Shown: positions 1 to 12,361 of the stretch, one piece after another | Position numbering within the stretch: the first letter of the stretch is position 1 | Layout of the letters: each line of letters starts with the position of its first letter | Assembly (NCBI GenBank): GCA_036785705.1 | Contig: JAWUZG010000036.1 | Location: forward strand, 10,659,501 to 10,723,500 | Source: Acanthornis magna | Taxonomy: Eukaryota; Chordata; Aves; Passeriformes; Acanthizidae | Direction: 5' to 3' | Length of the DNA: 64,000 nucleotides | The notes under the pieces: model-generated | What the model saw: only the letters and a program-made list of their open reading frames with translations | The model's database searches: none | Told to the model about the DNA's origin: nothing | Position numbers and translations under genes: made by a program

Positions 1-2050
1 GCAGACTCAGAAAGGGTCTAAGACCAAGTTAGCCATGGATGTAGGGCACGAGGGAAAGTATGTTCCTTCAACCTGGTGCCTAGGAGAATGTTACAGATTC
101 TGACCTCTGCTCCCAGGACTGTTTCTGTGCTTGCCATTAAATGATCATTAGGTTTGCTGCCGATGGGGAAAGAGTTAAGTGCTGAGTGAAAGCAGACACA
201 GCTGACAAGGACAGAAATAGGAAGAACAAAACAGTGTAGAGCTCCTGAGTGCGTGTGTGTGTGCACGTGTGAGTGTAGGGAGATAGTTACCTGTGTTGGG
301 AGTGGGATGGTGCTATTGGAAACCCAAAGCACAAAGGAGGGACACTGTATTTTTGAACAAGGGCTCAGGAGGGAGAGCTGGCTGTGTAATGCAAATGAAA
401 TTAAAACACAAGTGTAGGGGGGTCCTACTAGTGACTTGATGAGTTGTTAAGTGGCCAGCTAGTAGGGAAAATGGAGGAGTGCTAATGACTTTACAGACCT
501 AGAGAACGTCCTGTTGAGTGGAGTTTAATATTGCATACACCTCTTACTCAAAATGTTAACTGCAGACCAGATTAGATCAGGGAATGTTAGCCACATCCAG
601 TGCAAAATATGTTTTGTTTTGTTTGGTTTCTTCTAAAACAGAGAGAGGGAGCATAAGTTCAGGGAGGTAAGTGAAAGTTCAGTGAGATTTCTCCACATTC
701 ATGAAACCTGAGTTCATAGTCAAGCTATTGAGTCACACACAGATGAGAATCTTGCCTGGTCAATTAGGAAAAAAAAAAAAAAAAGGAAAAAAGAACACCA
801 TCCCCTTCCCCCTCTAAGTTCCTTGATGTTCAGTAGGTGTGGCTGGGTGAAGAAAAGACAGACCAATACCAACAGCTGCATGGAATCTTTCCACGACTGG
901 AAGGTGAATAATTAACTCTCTTATAACTGCAGCCCCTCAGGGAGAGGTGAATCACCAGCCCAATTTAGAGTTATGTTATCTTGTAATGAACAATAAGAGG
1001 GAAATCTATGCATGTTCTAACAGTTCTAGTGAGACGTCAATGATCTGTGCCCCAAAAATCCCAGGAAGCAAGTTGATAAAAATTCATCTCTAAGAAAATA
1101 ACTGATTTTTTACAACCAACTCATCAGTGCCTGAAGTTTACCCTTTTTTTTTTCTAGGCGTATGACATTTTATGAACATGATACTGAGGCTTAGACAACA
1201 GGGAAAAAAATGTGTCAGTTCTACCTGGCAACATTATGCCAGTACCTAGAATCAGATACAATCAGTGTGGGAATTAATTTATTTTTCTGTATGCAGTCAT
1301 GCTCGTACTGTTGCCCCTGGAGTTTTGGGATGGAGGGTGGGGTCAACAAAAGGCAGATATGAAAAATAAGCCTGTTGTTAGGTGACTTGAAAACCTACCG
1401 AATGATATTTTTCTGAAGTGTTTGAATGTCCACTGGGAAATCTCCAGCAGACTGCAAATCCAGAAAGCTTAAGGGCTGGTCTAAACTTGACAAACCTTTG
1501 CATATATTAGCTGCACCCACATGAGACAGGCAGTATAAATCACTCTTCTTCATATGCAGAGATGGAAGACTGAAGTCCTTGGCTCCTCTTCCTGCACAAG
1601 GCAAAAGACAATGTCCTTGCTGCTGCTTCTGGGGCTGCAGCCTCCTCATTGAGATTTTTAGGGCTTTGCAGATGATTCAGGTTCAAAAAGTGGCTGGTAG
1701 AAAATTCTAATGGATTTTTCTTTTCAAAACCTTGCAAAAGGCAAGTGATTCCATGCCTTCTCCTCCCTCCAGCTAAAATGTTGATAGATCTGATGTAACT
1801 GCTACCATTTGAGGGGTTCAGGACTAATTAGGTTCAGAGCATGACAGCCACAGAGATACATCAGCCTTATGTGTCCTGTCAATGTATCATGTAGTCATGT
1901 TCTGATGGAAGGAGAATATCCTCGGTTGTTTAATTTCCTTCAGCTGGTTTAGAAGTAGCATTGTCTGACCCCAATGAGCCACCCCCCCAATCCATTATCT
2001 CGGTAAAGAGGGTTTGAAACCAGTGAAATGTGTAATTCCATATGGAAATG
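1..2050. other. Intergenic, no gene seen
   Basis: AT-rich DNA without a convincing coding exon. It holds a short GT-rich tract near 250-280, an A-run at 769-784 and a T-run near 1144-1154. The open frames here are short, lack recognisable domains and look accidental. Confidence 0.7.
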
Positions 2051-2264
2051 AAAAAAAAAAAAAAAAACAAACAAAAACCAAACAAAAGAAAACACCACAA
2101 ATAAAAGCCCCCCAAATAAATCCCCCCAAAACAAACAAAAAAAGCCCAAAACAAAACCAAAAAGTGCAAAGCCAAAGAAACCCAAATAAACAAACCAACA
2201 AACAAAATCAACCAAACCAAACCAACCAAACAAAAAATAATCCCAAATCAAAAGCACAAAAATA
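2051..2264. repeat. A/C-only low-complexity tract (CAAA-like)
   Basis: About 210 bp made almost entirely of A and C on the + strand, starting with a 17-base A-run and continuing as irregular CAAA, CCAAA and AACCA units. The frames open on both strands here (KQTK-like on +, aromatic FWFLF-like on -) follow from the composition and are not genes. Confidence 0.85.
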
Positions 2265-2686
2265 GTCTGAATTAAAGTCTCTTTAGTGGGTATTACTTCT
2301 GATTATTGTGTTTCTGACTAATTAACAACTACAAAAGAGAAAATTTTCCCACATGCTTCACCATGCACCACCTTGGTTCAAGAGACTGTCACTGGGCATA
2401 TTTTAATTCTTTCTTTTGTCACTGTCTTATCTTCAGGTCATTACAGCAGATGGCCTGTATCTGTTGCAGAAATCATGTGATCAGTTGTAATGGGTTTTTT
2501 CATGAAAATAAAAAAAGCTGGTGCTTAGAAATGGAAACCAGGATGCTAGTGAGAGATGTAAAAAAAACTTTAAAAAATTCTATTTTGGAACTCACCAGAG
2601 TTCAGAGGATTTTCAACATAAATATTCATCTTAGCAGATTTTAGAAGGGTAAAGCAAGAGATCTCTAGGAAGCTTTTGCTGTTCTG
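2265..2686. other. Intergenic, no gene seen
   Basis: AT-rich unique sequence between the CAAA-like tract and the GAAG microsatellite. No repeat family or exon recognised. Confidence 0.6.
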
Positions 2687-2919
2687 GGGGGAAGGAAGGA
2701 AGGAAGGAAGGAAGGAAGGAAGGAAGGAAGGAAGGAAGGAAGGAAGGAAGGAAGGAAGGAAGGAAGGAAGGAAGGAAGGAAGGAAGGAAGGAAGGAAGGA
2801 AGGAAGGAAGGAAGGAAGGAAGGAAGGAAGGAAGGAAGGAAGGAAGGAAGGAAGGAAGGAAGGAAGGAAGGAAGGAAGGAAGGAAGGAAGGAAGGAAGGA
2901 AGGAAGGAAGGAAGGAAGG
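2687..2919. repeat. Pure (GAAG)n tetranucleotide microsatellite, about 57 copies
   Basis: An uninterrupted GAAG/GGAA array of about 230 bp with no visible base interruption. The open frames across it (repeating EGRK on +, FLPS on -) are artefacts. GGAA is the core ETS-factor site, so the array offers dozens of tandem ETS cores. Its purity implies recent expansion and high length polymorphism; the true length may differ from the assembled length. Confidence 0.97.
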
Positions 2920-5224
2920 GCCACAGAGGGACCAGCAAAGCCAAGTCCACCACTGTAAATAAATGAAGCTCTTTGTATATAGATTTGTACAATTTGTTAT
3001 AAATGTACAGTCAAGAGCGACACATGTCTGTAGCCCTACAACAGAGCTAGAAAATAACCATTTCAGCTTGTTCATTCCAAAAATACCTCTAAATGGGGCA
3101 GCCAAACAGGATCTTTGTTTAGAATTGTCTTCCTTACTTGCCCAAGCTGGAGCTTGACAGAGGAAGTCCAGCCATGCTGCTTGTAACATGCCCTTACTTC
3201 ACTGATATTTCAGTGACTTGTTTTCTCCCAGCAGTTCAGACAGTATTTTTTTTAGCCTTGACAGAATGGCTAGACTAGGTAATCCACGCAAACAGCTGCT
3301 GCGTGCAATGTGATCTTTTCTCCAAACCTTTTTAACAAAGACTTCTGAACTGTTCCTTAGTTTTGGATATGTTGGAAATATCCAGAAGCTAAAATCTCTC
3401 AATATGAATGTAATTGACATATCAACTGTCTGACCATACTGCTTTTAGCTTAAGAAGTGTCCCAAGGAGATTAACAAGAGCTGCATGTTCACAAAACCAC
3501 TCCCTAATCAGAAAGCATTCATCAGGAAAATACCTCTGCTTCAAACCATTTTCACAGAGGATTTGTTTTGAATATCAGTGTTCCTGTCTGTAGTGAGAAG
3601 AAACATCCTCCTGATTTTTGTAGCATGAGCTTTGCAAATTTTCAAACTTCATCAAAGTTAACATAATCAGGATTTTTCATTGCATTAAGTTTTGTAACTT
3701 AATTTCTTTTGTTCTTTGTTGATCATTTCTGTCTAATGGAACTCCTATATGATCCCAAGTAATAAAGCAAGTGTTGCAAATATTGAAGATATAAAAAATA
3801 TTTACAAATTCAAGGAGATTCAGAAAAAGAACAGGAGAAAAGAAATAAAGTGTCAGTCTTTTATGAGGCCAATGAATTTAAGAAAAAAAAACATATTCAG
3901 ATGAATGAAGGAATTTATAAAACAGTAATTTCAAAGAAGTCCAGAGGTGAGAGTGCACAGAAAGTGAGAAATGCATTAGGAACATGATATAACATCCAAA
4001 AGGGTATTGCAGCTCTGAATTGCAGAAGGAAGGGTTAAATCCTCAGTGGGCAGGATAGCAAAAGTCATTTTCACAATACTCCACAATATTTTCAGAACTT
4101 ATGTCCTGAATAAAAACCAGTGTATTGGAGAGGATTGAGGGAACAATAAAATAAGAGTAGAGGAGAACAGAATTTATTTTAATAATTTATTTTAATACAT
4201 AAGATTAAGTACTAAATCTGTCATAACTGGGAAGAAAAGACCATATGGATAAATATTTAAAAGGTGTGTGATAGGAAAGGAATTATTTTAGGACTATGAA
4301 AATGCTAAGAAAATGAAAGGAGGATGAATGTGAGAATGAGGTGTATCAGGCTGTGAAATGGTCCTTTGTGAGATGAGAGAAAAAACATTCTCTTAGTGAG
4401 AACAACTTTAAACAAGATTAGATATTATCTTAGTGACCAAAGGGGCATCTGGGAATATCAACTATTTTCGAGATTTTGTAGGCAAGGATCCAAATAAAAT
4501 AATTTTATGAAGGCCTTATATTTTTGCTGAGCCACACACCTTTTCTTTTTCTGAATAAGATCTGTTGGCTAGTGGAGTCTTACTGCTCTGCTATTGCTGG
4601 CTGCTCTGTGAGTTCATTAGGAAGAACATTTTGCCCCCAAAATCTCTGCCTGCCCAGCATCCCTAAATAAAAGTAATTAGGACGGCTGTTGCATGGCAAT
4701 AACATTACTATGCACTGTGTATTTCCACATACCATGGTCTTCCAGGTAGTCTGCCTACTGTGAGTACAAGCCCCCAAGGAAACTGGAGAATCAGAACCAC
4801 CTAAGTATTGCCAGCAAACTAAACCTTTAGGCATTTCTTTGCTTTGATCCAGAGAAATGCATGTGCCGTGCTGTTTGTACCCTCAGAACAAATGGCAGTC
4901 TTGGGAACTAGCATGGATATTTAGAGATGGTATTTAAATAACACTACTTGGGAAATTCCCACTGATTAAGAAAAGACCAACTAAAACAAGAGTTTTCTTT
5001 CCCAGAAGGCTGAGACAGGTATAATAAGGATTATCAGGCATAATTGATATAATTTCTGTATCCTAGAGGATCATCTGACTCATCTTCATAGTCACGTCCT
5101 CCCTGTTCTTACTACTGATGAGACTGAAAATGTTGTTGCAAAGTGTAAAGAGACAATATAAACATACTGTGTGATACAAGCAACTGATTGCAAACAAACC
5201 ATGTCCATGATAATTCCTTACTTT
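2920..5224. other. Intergenic, no gene seen
   Basis: AT-rich unique sequence with no identifiable gene or well-preserved repeat. Short open frames lack motifs. Confidence 0.6.
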
Positions 5225-5345
5225 TATACAGCATTTTTCCTCTGCAGATCTAAAAGTGCTGTACAGATGGAAAAACTCAGGAGGTAAAATGACTTGTTTG
5301 AGGTCATTCAGGTAGACAATGGCAGTTCTGGGAATAAACTATGCC
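5225..5345 (+). repeat. Ancient L3/CR1-L3-like retroposon remnant
   Basis: The stretch carries the pattern 'aagtgctgtaca ... gatggaaaaactcag ... aaaatgacttg ... ggtcattcag ... caatggcag ... tgggaata'. This resembles the 3' part of old amniote L3-type elements (aagtgctttaca, gatggggaaactgag, aagtgacttgcc, aaggtcacacag). It is much decayed and the boundaries are approximate. The call is made by eye, without a library search. Confidence 0.5.
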
Positions 5346-7867
5346 ACAGTGCCTCGCTTTGCATTATAAATGCCCCTCCTGTGCAGTCCTGGAAAGGATC
5401 ATGGCAGCAAGCCTTTGGAGAGGGAGAGTGTGTAGCTGGAGCTGAAATAAGCCTGAGCTTGATCATAAGACCACTGCGAATTAGAAAGGCCAAATTCCAC
5501 CCTAATGTGCAATCTCTCCGAAAATCAACTGGAGCTTTATATTTAAGTATTTCCAAGGTTTTCTTTCCCATAGTGTCTGAGTACCAGCAAAATTACATCA
5601 CTCTCAAACAATCTCTGAAGATGATTCCTTACTACTTTTTCCTATTAGCCCTAAGAACCACTATATATTTTTTATCACTTTTTAAAAAAACTGACATAAA
5701 CACTGGTTTTAATTTACTAATCATGGTGGAAAATGAAGGAAATTATTATTTACTACATAAAACTACAGTATTACAGGATGCCTCAGGCTTAAAAAACAAA
5801 AAAAAACAGCAAGAAAAGGTTTCAGTCTTAACTATGTATATAATTTTAAAAGTGCAGGAAAAAAAATCTGCAGGCATTCAACATCCCCAGTTCACCATGA
5901 GAGAAGTTAAGCAGATAATATCCATAAGCACTTCATAAGATTGAAAAAATAAAGGGCAGAATGTGAGAGGAATCAAAACAAAATATAAATTCCAAAATTA
6001 CAAATCCCATTATGCCTGAAATTTGGAAGGTAGAATACTTCCTACAAATTCCTGGAAGGGAAGAAAAGGTGCTGGTCCTGAAGCCACAAGTCTAGAGTTC
6101 CTTGCTGGCTCAGCTGCAGGCTTCCTCAGTAATCTTGGGCATATTGCTTTACTTCTGTTTCCTCTCCCGCATTGTGGGTGTGCCTACATTGCAGTCAAAG
6201 TGGGATATTAAAGCTTGTCAACCCAACTGAAGTGACTTTAACCAAGTCAGCTTATGTGTACTGTTAGCACTGTAACCGTAGTGTGGAGTTGGGTGCGGAC
6301 TAAATTCTTAAGTGTTTCTAAAAAAATTCGGAGAACAGAATCTGAAAACTATCAGACAAATCTCATTCAGATCTATATTTCCTATTATTATTAATTTTCT
6401 AAAAGAATACTAGAAAAAGAAAATCTGATTAACAGTAGAAGCTGAGCCAGGAAACAAAAAAAAAAAGGAAAAGAGAAAAAAAAAAGATGGTTGATGTTTT
6501 CAGAGTCATTCAAGGGATTTAGCCACATGCTTCACATTAATGTGAGAGTGCTGCTCTGGGATACAGATCTTAAGAATGAGAATCTGTTCCTGAACTCCAT
6601 CCAAATAGTATTGTAACCAGGGTATGAAATGAGATGAGTTAGTCTTCCACAGGGGTAAGACCAGCTGAGAAAAAGTGTGTTTCAAAACCGTGAAGACATT
6701 TTAAAGGAAAGTTGCTTATTGTTATCTGAAAGTCTGGCCAGCTGGTAAATATAATTGTATTAGTCTGTAATTATATACATTCCAAGAAAACATTCAGGTA
6801 TTGTGCAAGAAAAAAGCTATCTGCTTTTTTTTTATTGTTGTTATTAAAGAATAGCAGAAATACAACTTAAAGCTGTACATCAGTGTTGAAATCAATAACA
6901 CAATCTGATACGACACTTCTCCCCACCCAGGTAAATGACTCATGTACTCTTAGAAACAGCATGATAGTTAAAACACAAATAATGGGTATTATATGGAAAT
7001 GATAGCTGTAAAGTACAAACACATGTAAGAGAGTTGTTTTAGAAAGTATAGAGAGAGAGGGTAAGAGGAAAAACTTTATTAATGTCAGAAAGATACAGTG
7101 AAATATTTAATGCACACATGTCTGGAACAATAGCTGGGATGAGGAGCCAGATGCTCAGCTAGTGAATGTTGATGCATCTCTGTTTAAATCGGTGGAATTA
7201 TGCTGATTTACATCATCTACAGATTTTGCAGCTGGTTTTGACATGCGTACAAAATTTGAAAGTTAAGCAGACCTACCTGCCCTCTACTCTCTTGAAACAA
7301 GGCTGGAAATCTGTGGGATAAGGATTCTCAAGGAGACCTCTTGCATTTCTGTGGGCTAGAAACACAGTGAAGACAAGTATTATTGCAGTTAGGACAGTAT
7401 TTCTACATTTTCCTAGCCTCATGGGAAATCAAAATGCACACTAAAAGTGAATAATTAACCTAACTTTGTAAGCCTTCAAGAAGCATTCATTCTTGTATGA
7501 TTCAAGCTGTATTTTATGTGAATCAGTGTTCCCCTCCCTACTTAAATGTAGACATGTTATTTTTGTGGTCTGGAAGCTGAGATCAGATTTCACCCATAAT
7601 GATTTTAGCTGCCACACAGCTCATCAAAATTGCAATTATGAATACCAGTGTTTTTCTTTTTCTGGAATGTAGACTGCATCATGCAAGATCCTGCCAAAAG
7701 ATGCAAAATTAGCACTGCGATGGATATACTTGTGCAACCTCCAGGGAAGGACAATTAGGGAATGAGGAATAAGAGGAGAGAGGGAGTTGCCACTGCACAA
7801 ATGACCAAAAGTCTAAATCATCTTTATATCCATCTCTCCTGCACTGGGAGTCTTTGATTCAAGTGGG
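5346..7867. other. Intergenic; faint MIR/L3-like patch near 6100-6185
   Basis: AT-rich. A 214-residue frame at 5294-5938 is the longest outside clear repeats, but it begins inside an ancient retroposon remnant, has no recognised domain, and its A-rich composition explains the lysine-rich tail. Near 6127-6175 the phrase 'cttgggcatattgctttact...tgtttcctc' resembles the decayed tail pattern of MIR/L3 elements. Nothing else recognised. Confidence 0.55.
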
Positions 7868-8088
7868 AATGGCTTTAAACTGAAAGAGGGTGGGTTTAAA
7901 TTAGATATTAGGAAAAAATTCTCTACTGTGTGAGTGATGAGGCACTGGAACAGGTCATCCCAAGAAGCTGTGGAAGTGTTCAAGGTCAGGCTGGATGCGG
8001 CTTTGAGCAACCTGGGCTAGTGAAAGAGGGCTTGGAACTTGATGATCTTTAAGGTCCCTTCCCACCCAAACCATTCTATGAATCTATG
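7868..8088 (+). mobile_element. CR1 LINE, 5'-truncated 3' end
   Basis: A classic CR1 tail: 'ggctttaaactgaaagaggg', then 'gaggcactggaacagg', 'aagtgttcaaggtcaggctgg', 'gctttgagcaacctgg', and the terminal 'ccattctatgaatctatg'. Only about 220 bp remain, as usual for severely 5'-truncated avian CR1 insertions, so there is no coding capacity. The octamer-like end gives the orientation. Confidence 0.95.
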
Positions 8089-9617
8089 CCCAGTAATGAA
8101 CACAGTGGCAAAAAAAATGACAGAATTTGCTTCGTTCTTTGTCATTCTTTCCTAAACAATGTGTTACTAATGTGTCACTGCTGCACTTTTGCTCTGAGTG
8201 GATCAGGCTTGAGTTAGGACAGCTATCCAAATTCACTTGGAGGCTGTCTGTCAACAAGAACCAGTTGTAATGTTTCTCTCCTGTTTATCTTCTACCTGTG
8301 CTGGCTTGTATTAGAGTTAAATCTCCATTGAATCTATGACAGGTGTAGCAAACATATCGTAAATAATACCAGACTCCTTAGCACTCTCACTACAGATGGA
8401 GAAAAGATAGGGGAACCACAAGTGGGTCAGACAGACATACCTGGAAGTGCAGTGCTATCGATCCTGCCTCCAGCCTAGGGCTGGTCCAGGGACAGTTCAG
8501 TTCCTCATTCCATTCCATGTGGAAATCAAATATACATTTCCCATCTGTTCTCTTTGAAGAGGTATCTTTACTTTGACAGTGTTTTGAACAGTCTCCCAAA
8601 CTGCATGAAAAATTCCTTACTGTGCTCTGTTTAATCATGCTCAGAGGTTTTTGGGAAATAGCTCTGATTAGTTCCAATATCATTAGGGATGATAGGGCTA
8701 TGCTTTTACATGTAGACTATACAACTTTTCCAGATGCACAGGCTTTTATAAAATGAGCTACTACAACATCAGCAGGGAAGGCAAGAGAAGGGGAAAGACT
8801 GTTCATAAAGATTTTAACCTTTAGAAAAATAAAGATGTCAGTGAGCCCTCAACTCACCTGCTCATTTTCCAGGTCAGATGGGAGACAGACCTACAGGACA
8901 CTACAGAACTTTCCTGGTTCAGGAGAGTTGTAGCACTGTCTGAAAGGCTATGAGGATTTTGATTTACTCATGCGTCAGCTAATGAAAATTAAAGGCATGG
9001 GACACAGTTTGTTGCATTTTGGGAAGAGCAAGTCTGAACTACAATTTGTCTGAAGACTTCAGATTCTCACTGAAAGTATTTGTGTAATGTCTGGCTAGCC
9101 AAGTAGTTTCAGATGTTAATTGTATTCAGCAGCTCTACTAATGTAACCAGTAGGTAAAATAGTACAGATGGAAGGGTTCAAATATATAATCTCAGTGAAT
9201 AAGAGGACTCAAGTTATCACGGATGATATAAAGTTCTGTTTACCACTAGAATTTTATTCCTTGTTTTTAATGATTGTGCCAGCCAGACTGTGGAAATCTA
9301 ACCAGCAGTTCCATTATCTGGATTTTGTCTATGCTACAGTCTACACTATCTTTTGTTTTAAATAATTGGATGCTATTAAGTTTGTTGTTTTTAAAAAAAA
9401 AGGTAATTTGTCTATTAAAAGTCACTGAACAATTTTTTCTTCCAAATCAAAGTAATCATAGGAAAATGTGAATATTTTGTATGTCTGCCTACTTTCCTTT
9501 CTCAAACAATTGTTCAAAACTTAGGACCTCTATGTGATCCTCTATGTGATAAGTCCGATAAGGTTTCATATGCTGCTACAAAAATTTGTGATTGAGAAAA
9601 CAAATCCATCTGCAAGA
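8089..9617. other. Intergenic, no gene seen
   Basis: Unique AT-rich sequence between two CR1 copies. Open frames are short and without domain signatures. Confidence 0.6.
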
Positions 9618-10995
9618 CAGTTCAGAAGGAGGATCTGGGGAACTTCAAACCAGCCAGCTTGGCCCCAGTGCAGGGAAAGGTTATGGAGCAGACCATCATG
9701 AGTGCCATCACACAGCGTGTCAGAACAACCGGGGGATCAGGCCCAGCTATGATGAGTTTAGAAAAGACAGATCCTGCTTAACAAACCTGATCTCCTTCTA
9801 TGACAAGCTGAACCTCTTGTGGGATGGGATGGAATGTGGAGAAGTGGATGAGGGAAAGGCTGTGAATGTTGCCCATCTATGCTTCAGTAAAGCATTTGAC
9901 ACCTTTTCCCACAACATTTTCTGGGAGGAACTAGCCGCTCATGGCTTGGACAGGTGCCCTGTTCATGGGATAAAAGCTGCCTGGTCCAGAGACTGGTGGT
10001 GAGTGGACTTGCATCCAATTGGTGATGAGTCACCAGCAGTGCTCCTCAAGAGGCTGAGTGTGTGAGGCAGATCTGTTTAATATCTTTAGTGATGAACTGG
10101 ACAAGGGAATCGAGTACTCTCTCAGTCAGTTTGCAGGTGACACTGTGTTGGGCAGGAGTGGATCTGCTGGAGGGCAGGAAGGCTCTGCAGAGGGATCTGG
10201 ACAGGCTGGACCATGGGCTGAGGCCAATGGTGTGAGGTTCAACAAGGCCAAGTGCCAGGTCCTGCCCCTGGGTCACAGCAGCCCCAGGCAGTGCCACAGG
10301 CTGGGGCAGAGTGGCTGGAAAGCTGCCCAGGGGAAAAGGCCCTGGGGGTGCTGGTGACAGCAGCTGGACATGAGCCAGGCTGTGCCCAGGTGGCCAAGAA
10401 GGCCAATGGCATCCTGGCCTGGATCAGCAATGGTGTGGCCAGCAGGAGCAGGGCAGGGATTGTCCCCTGGACTGGGCACTGCTGAGGCCACAGCTTGAGT
10501 GCTGTGTCCAGTTCTGGGCCCCTGAGTGCAAGAAAGACATTGAGGGGCTGGAGCGAGTCCAGAGAAGGGCAACAGAGCTGGGGAAGGGTCTGGAGCACAA
10601 GTGCTGTGAGGAGCAGCTGAGGGAGCTGGGGGTGTTCAGCCTGGAGAGAAGGAGGCTCGGGGGAGACCTTATCACTCTCTAAACTGCCTGAAAGGAGGCT
10701 GTGGCCAGCTGGGGGTTGGTCTCTTCTGCCAGGTAAAAGAGATAAGACAAGAGAAAATGGCCTCAGTTGCACCAGGAGAGATGTAGATTGGATATTAGGA
10801 AAAATTACATCACTGAAAGTCATTGGATCAGGTTGCCCAGGGAAGTGATAGAATCACCATCCCAGCAAACATTTAAAAAATTGTGGATTTAGTGCTAAGA
10901 GACATGGTTTAGTGGTGAATTTGGCAGTGCTGGGTTAATGGTTGGACTCAATAATCTTAGAGGCTTTTTCAGCCTTAATGGTTCTATGACTCTGA
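9618..10995 (+). mobile_element. CR1 LINE, 5'-truncated, with broken RT and 3' UTR
   Basis: About 1.4 kb of CR1 on the + strand. The first part (about 9618-10030) encodes the middle of the ORF2 reverse transcriptase: 'GKGYGADHHECHHTACQNN', 'RPSYDEFRKDRSCLTNLISF' and 'CFSKAFDTFSHNI' match the CR1 RT blocks leading to the palm. The reading then shifts frame repeatedly (a second frame near 10058-10250 carries the 'QFAGDTVLG' equivalent of the catalytic FADDT block, with the first Asp changed to Gly). The 3' UTR follows, ending in 'ggttctatgactctgag'. Stops and frameshifts make it a dead copy. Confidence 0.93.
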
Positions 10996-12311
10996 GTAAG
11001 TGTGGCCCATACAGGTTAAAATGGCTTGACTGATAAGCCTTAACCTACAGCTGTAATCAGAGAATTACCATTCCATCTGAAGTCACTCTACAGTCTGTTC
11101 TTTGTTCCACTATTTGGACTTCTTCGCTCCCTAATATGAAGTGAAACATAAAATTCCTATCATTAAAATTTACAGCCCGTGTGAATATTTGAGAAGTGAA
11201 AACAGACAGAAAAGAGAGGAGTCATTGATGCAAGTAAATTCTGAGTTATTTGGTGCTTCATAGGCTAGAAAACTGTATGTATATAAATACAAAATCAAGC
11301 ATGTGTGAGAAGAACATAGGCCATATTTAAAGAGGATGAAGGCTCAGTTCGGTAAGAAACAGCTTAGAAAAGACACTATGTAGTCTTGGAAGCAAATCAG
11401 CGGTTAGGGTAGGAAAGAGCATTGAAGTTATCTGCCTGGACAGGCTGCATACCTTTTGAGAACGACAAAAAAGAGTGGCTAGTATAGGTGCCTTACCTGC
11501 CCAATGTCTGGGACGAGTGCGCGTGTGCGCAGCAAGAAGGCTGAGACAGCGTACACGAGAATTTGGGGTGCTGGGTGACTGCACTTGCAGCAGAGCTGGG
11601 AGGCACTCACATGGGGCAGCATTCAGCCTCTGAGGCTCCCTGGTTAAATCTGGTTATGTGTCTTGTGCCAAAGGACTCCGTGGCTTCTGGGCTGCCCAGA
11701 AAGGTGGCCCTGGGGGACACGCTGCCCTCCTGCCAGCACAACTCGCCCAGCCTGCAGCTGGCTCTGAAGCTGTCCCAGAGAAAGTACTGGAGTGGCGCAA
11801 ACTGAGCTGAACCACCCAAGGCTGCAAATGTCTCACAAACTGTGGCTGAGCTTCCCCACCACACTAAAGAATAGTAAATTAACCCATGTATGTCCTACTA
11901 AAGGAATCTCCACCAGGAAGTAATTTTATTTCTTCTGAAAAGAGTCTGCCTGGTTTTTTGAATATTAAGTAGGATTAATAACACCAACATCAGATCATCC
12001 TCGTAGAATTGTTCACCATGGGTTTGCTTACACTAATGGTGAGAAGTAGGCATTTTTATGGTGTGATTCATTTAGGGCACACTTCTGAAACCTGCAAAAT
12101 GAATTCTGTCCTCCAAGTGACTTTCTCTCATCAGTGACATATAGGGCTCTTGAGTGAGTAGTTCACCTTTAGTCAGTTTCCTCCCACTCACTCTTTCTTT
12201 TCCAGTGTACACAATTGTGAAAATAGGTGGATACTTCACAGAAGATTGCAGGAAGAACCTTGAGAATGAATAGGTGGTAATTTGGAAATTTACTTTATAT
12301 TGAGTATATTT

Positions 12312-12315
<4 letters not shown>
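10996..12315. other. Intergenic; local GC-rich patch at about 11560-11870
   Basis: Mostly AT-rich unique DNA. The patch at 11560-11870 is richer in G+C and open on both strands (80 aa on +, 85 aa on -) but has no recognisable domain, no clear splice context and few CpGs. It could be an undefined repeat fragment or an old exon; neither can be shown from sequence alone. Confidence 0.5.

Positions 12316-12358
<43 letters not shown>
12316..12358. repeat. (TA)n microsatellite, about 21 copies
   Basis: A pure TA array. It follows a short imperfect duplication of 'tttactttatat' at about 12288-12320. Confidence 0.95.

Positions 12359-12361
<3 letters not shown>

Noticed and set aside
2570..3189. Open frames of FLPS or EGRK repeats
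   Set aside because: Translation of the GAAG microsatellite; all frames are open there.
5294..5938. 214-residue + frame
   Set aside because: Starts inside an old L3-like remnant, has no recognised domain and has an A-rich, lysine-rich tail; no splice or promoter support.
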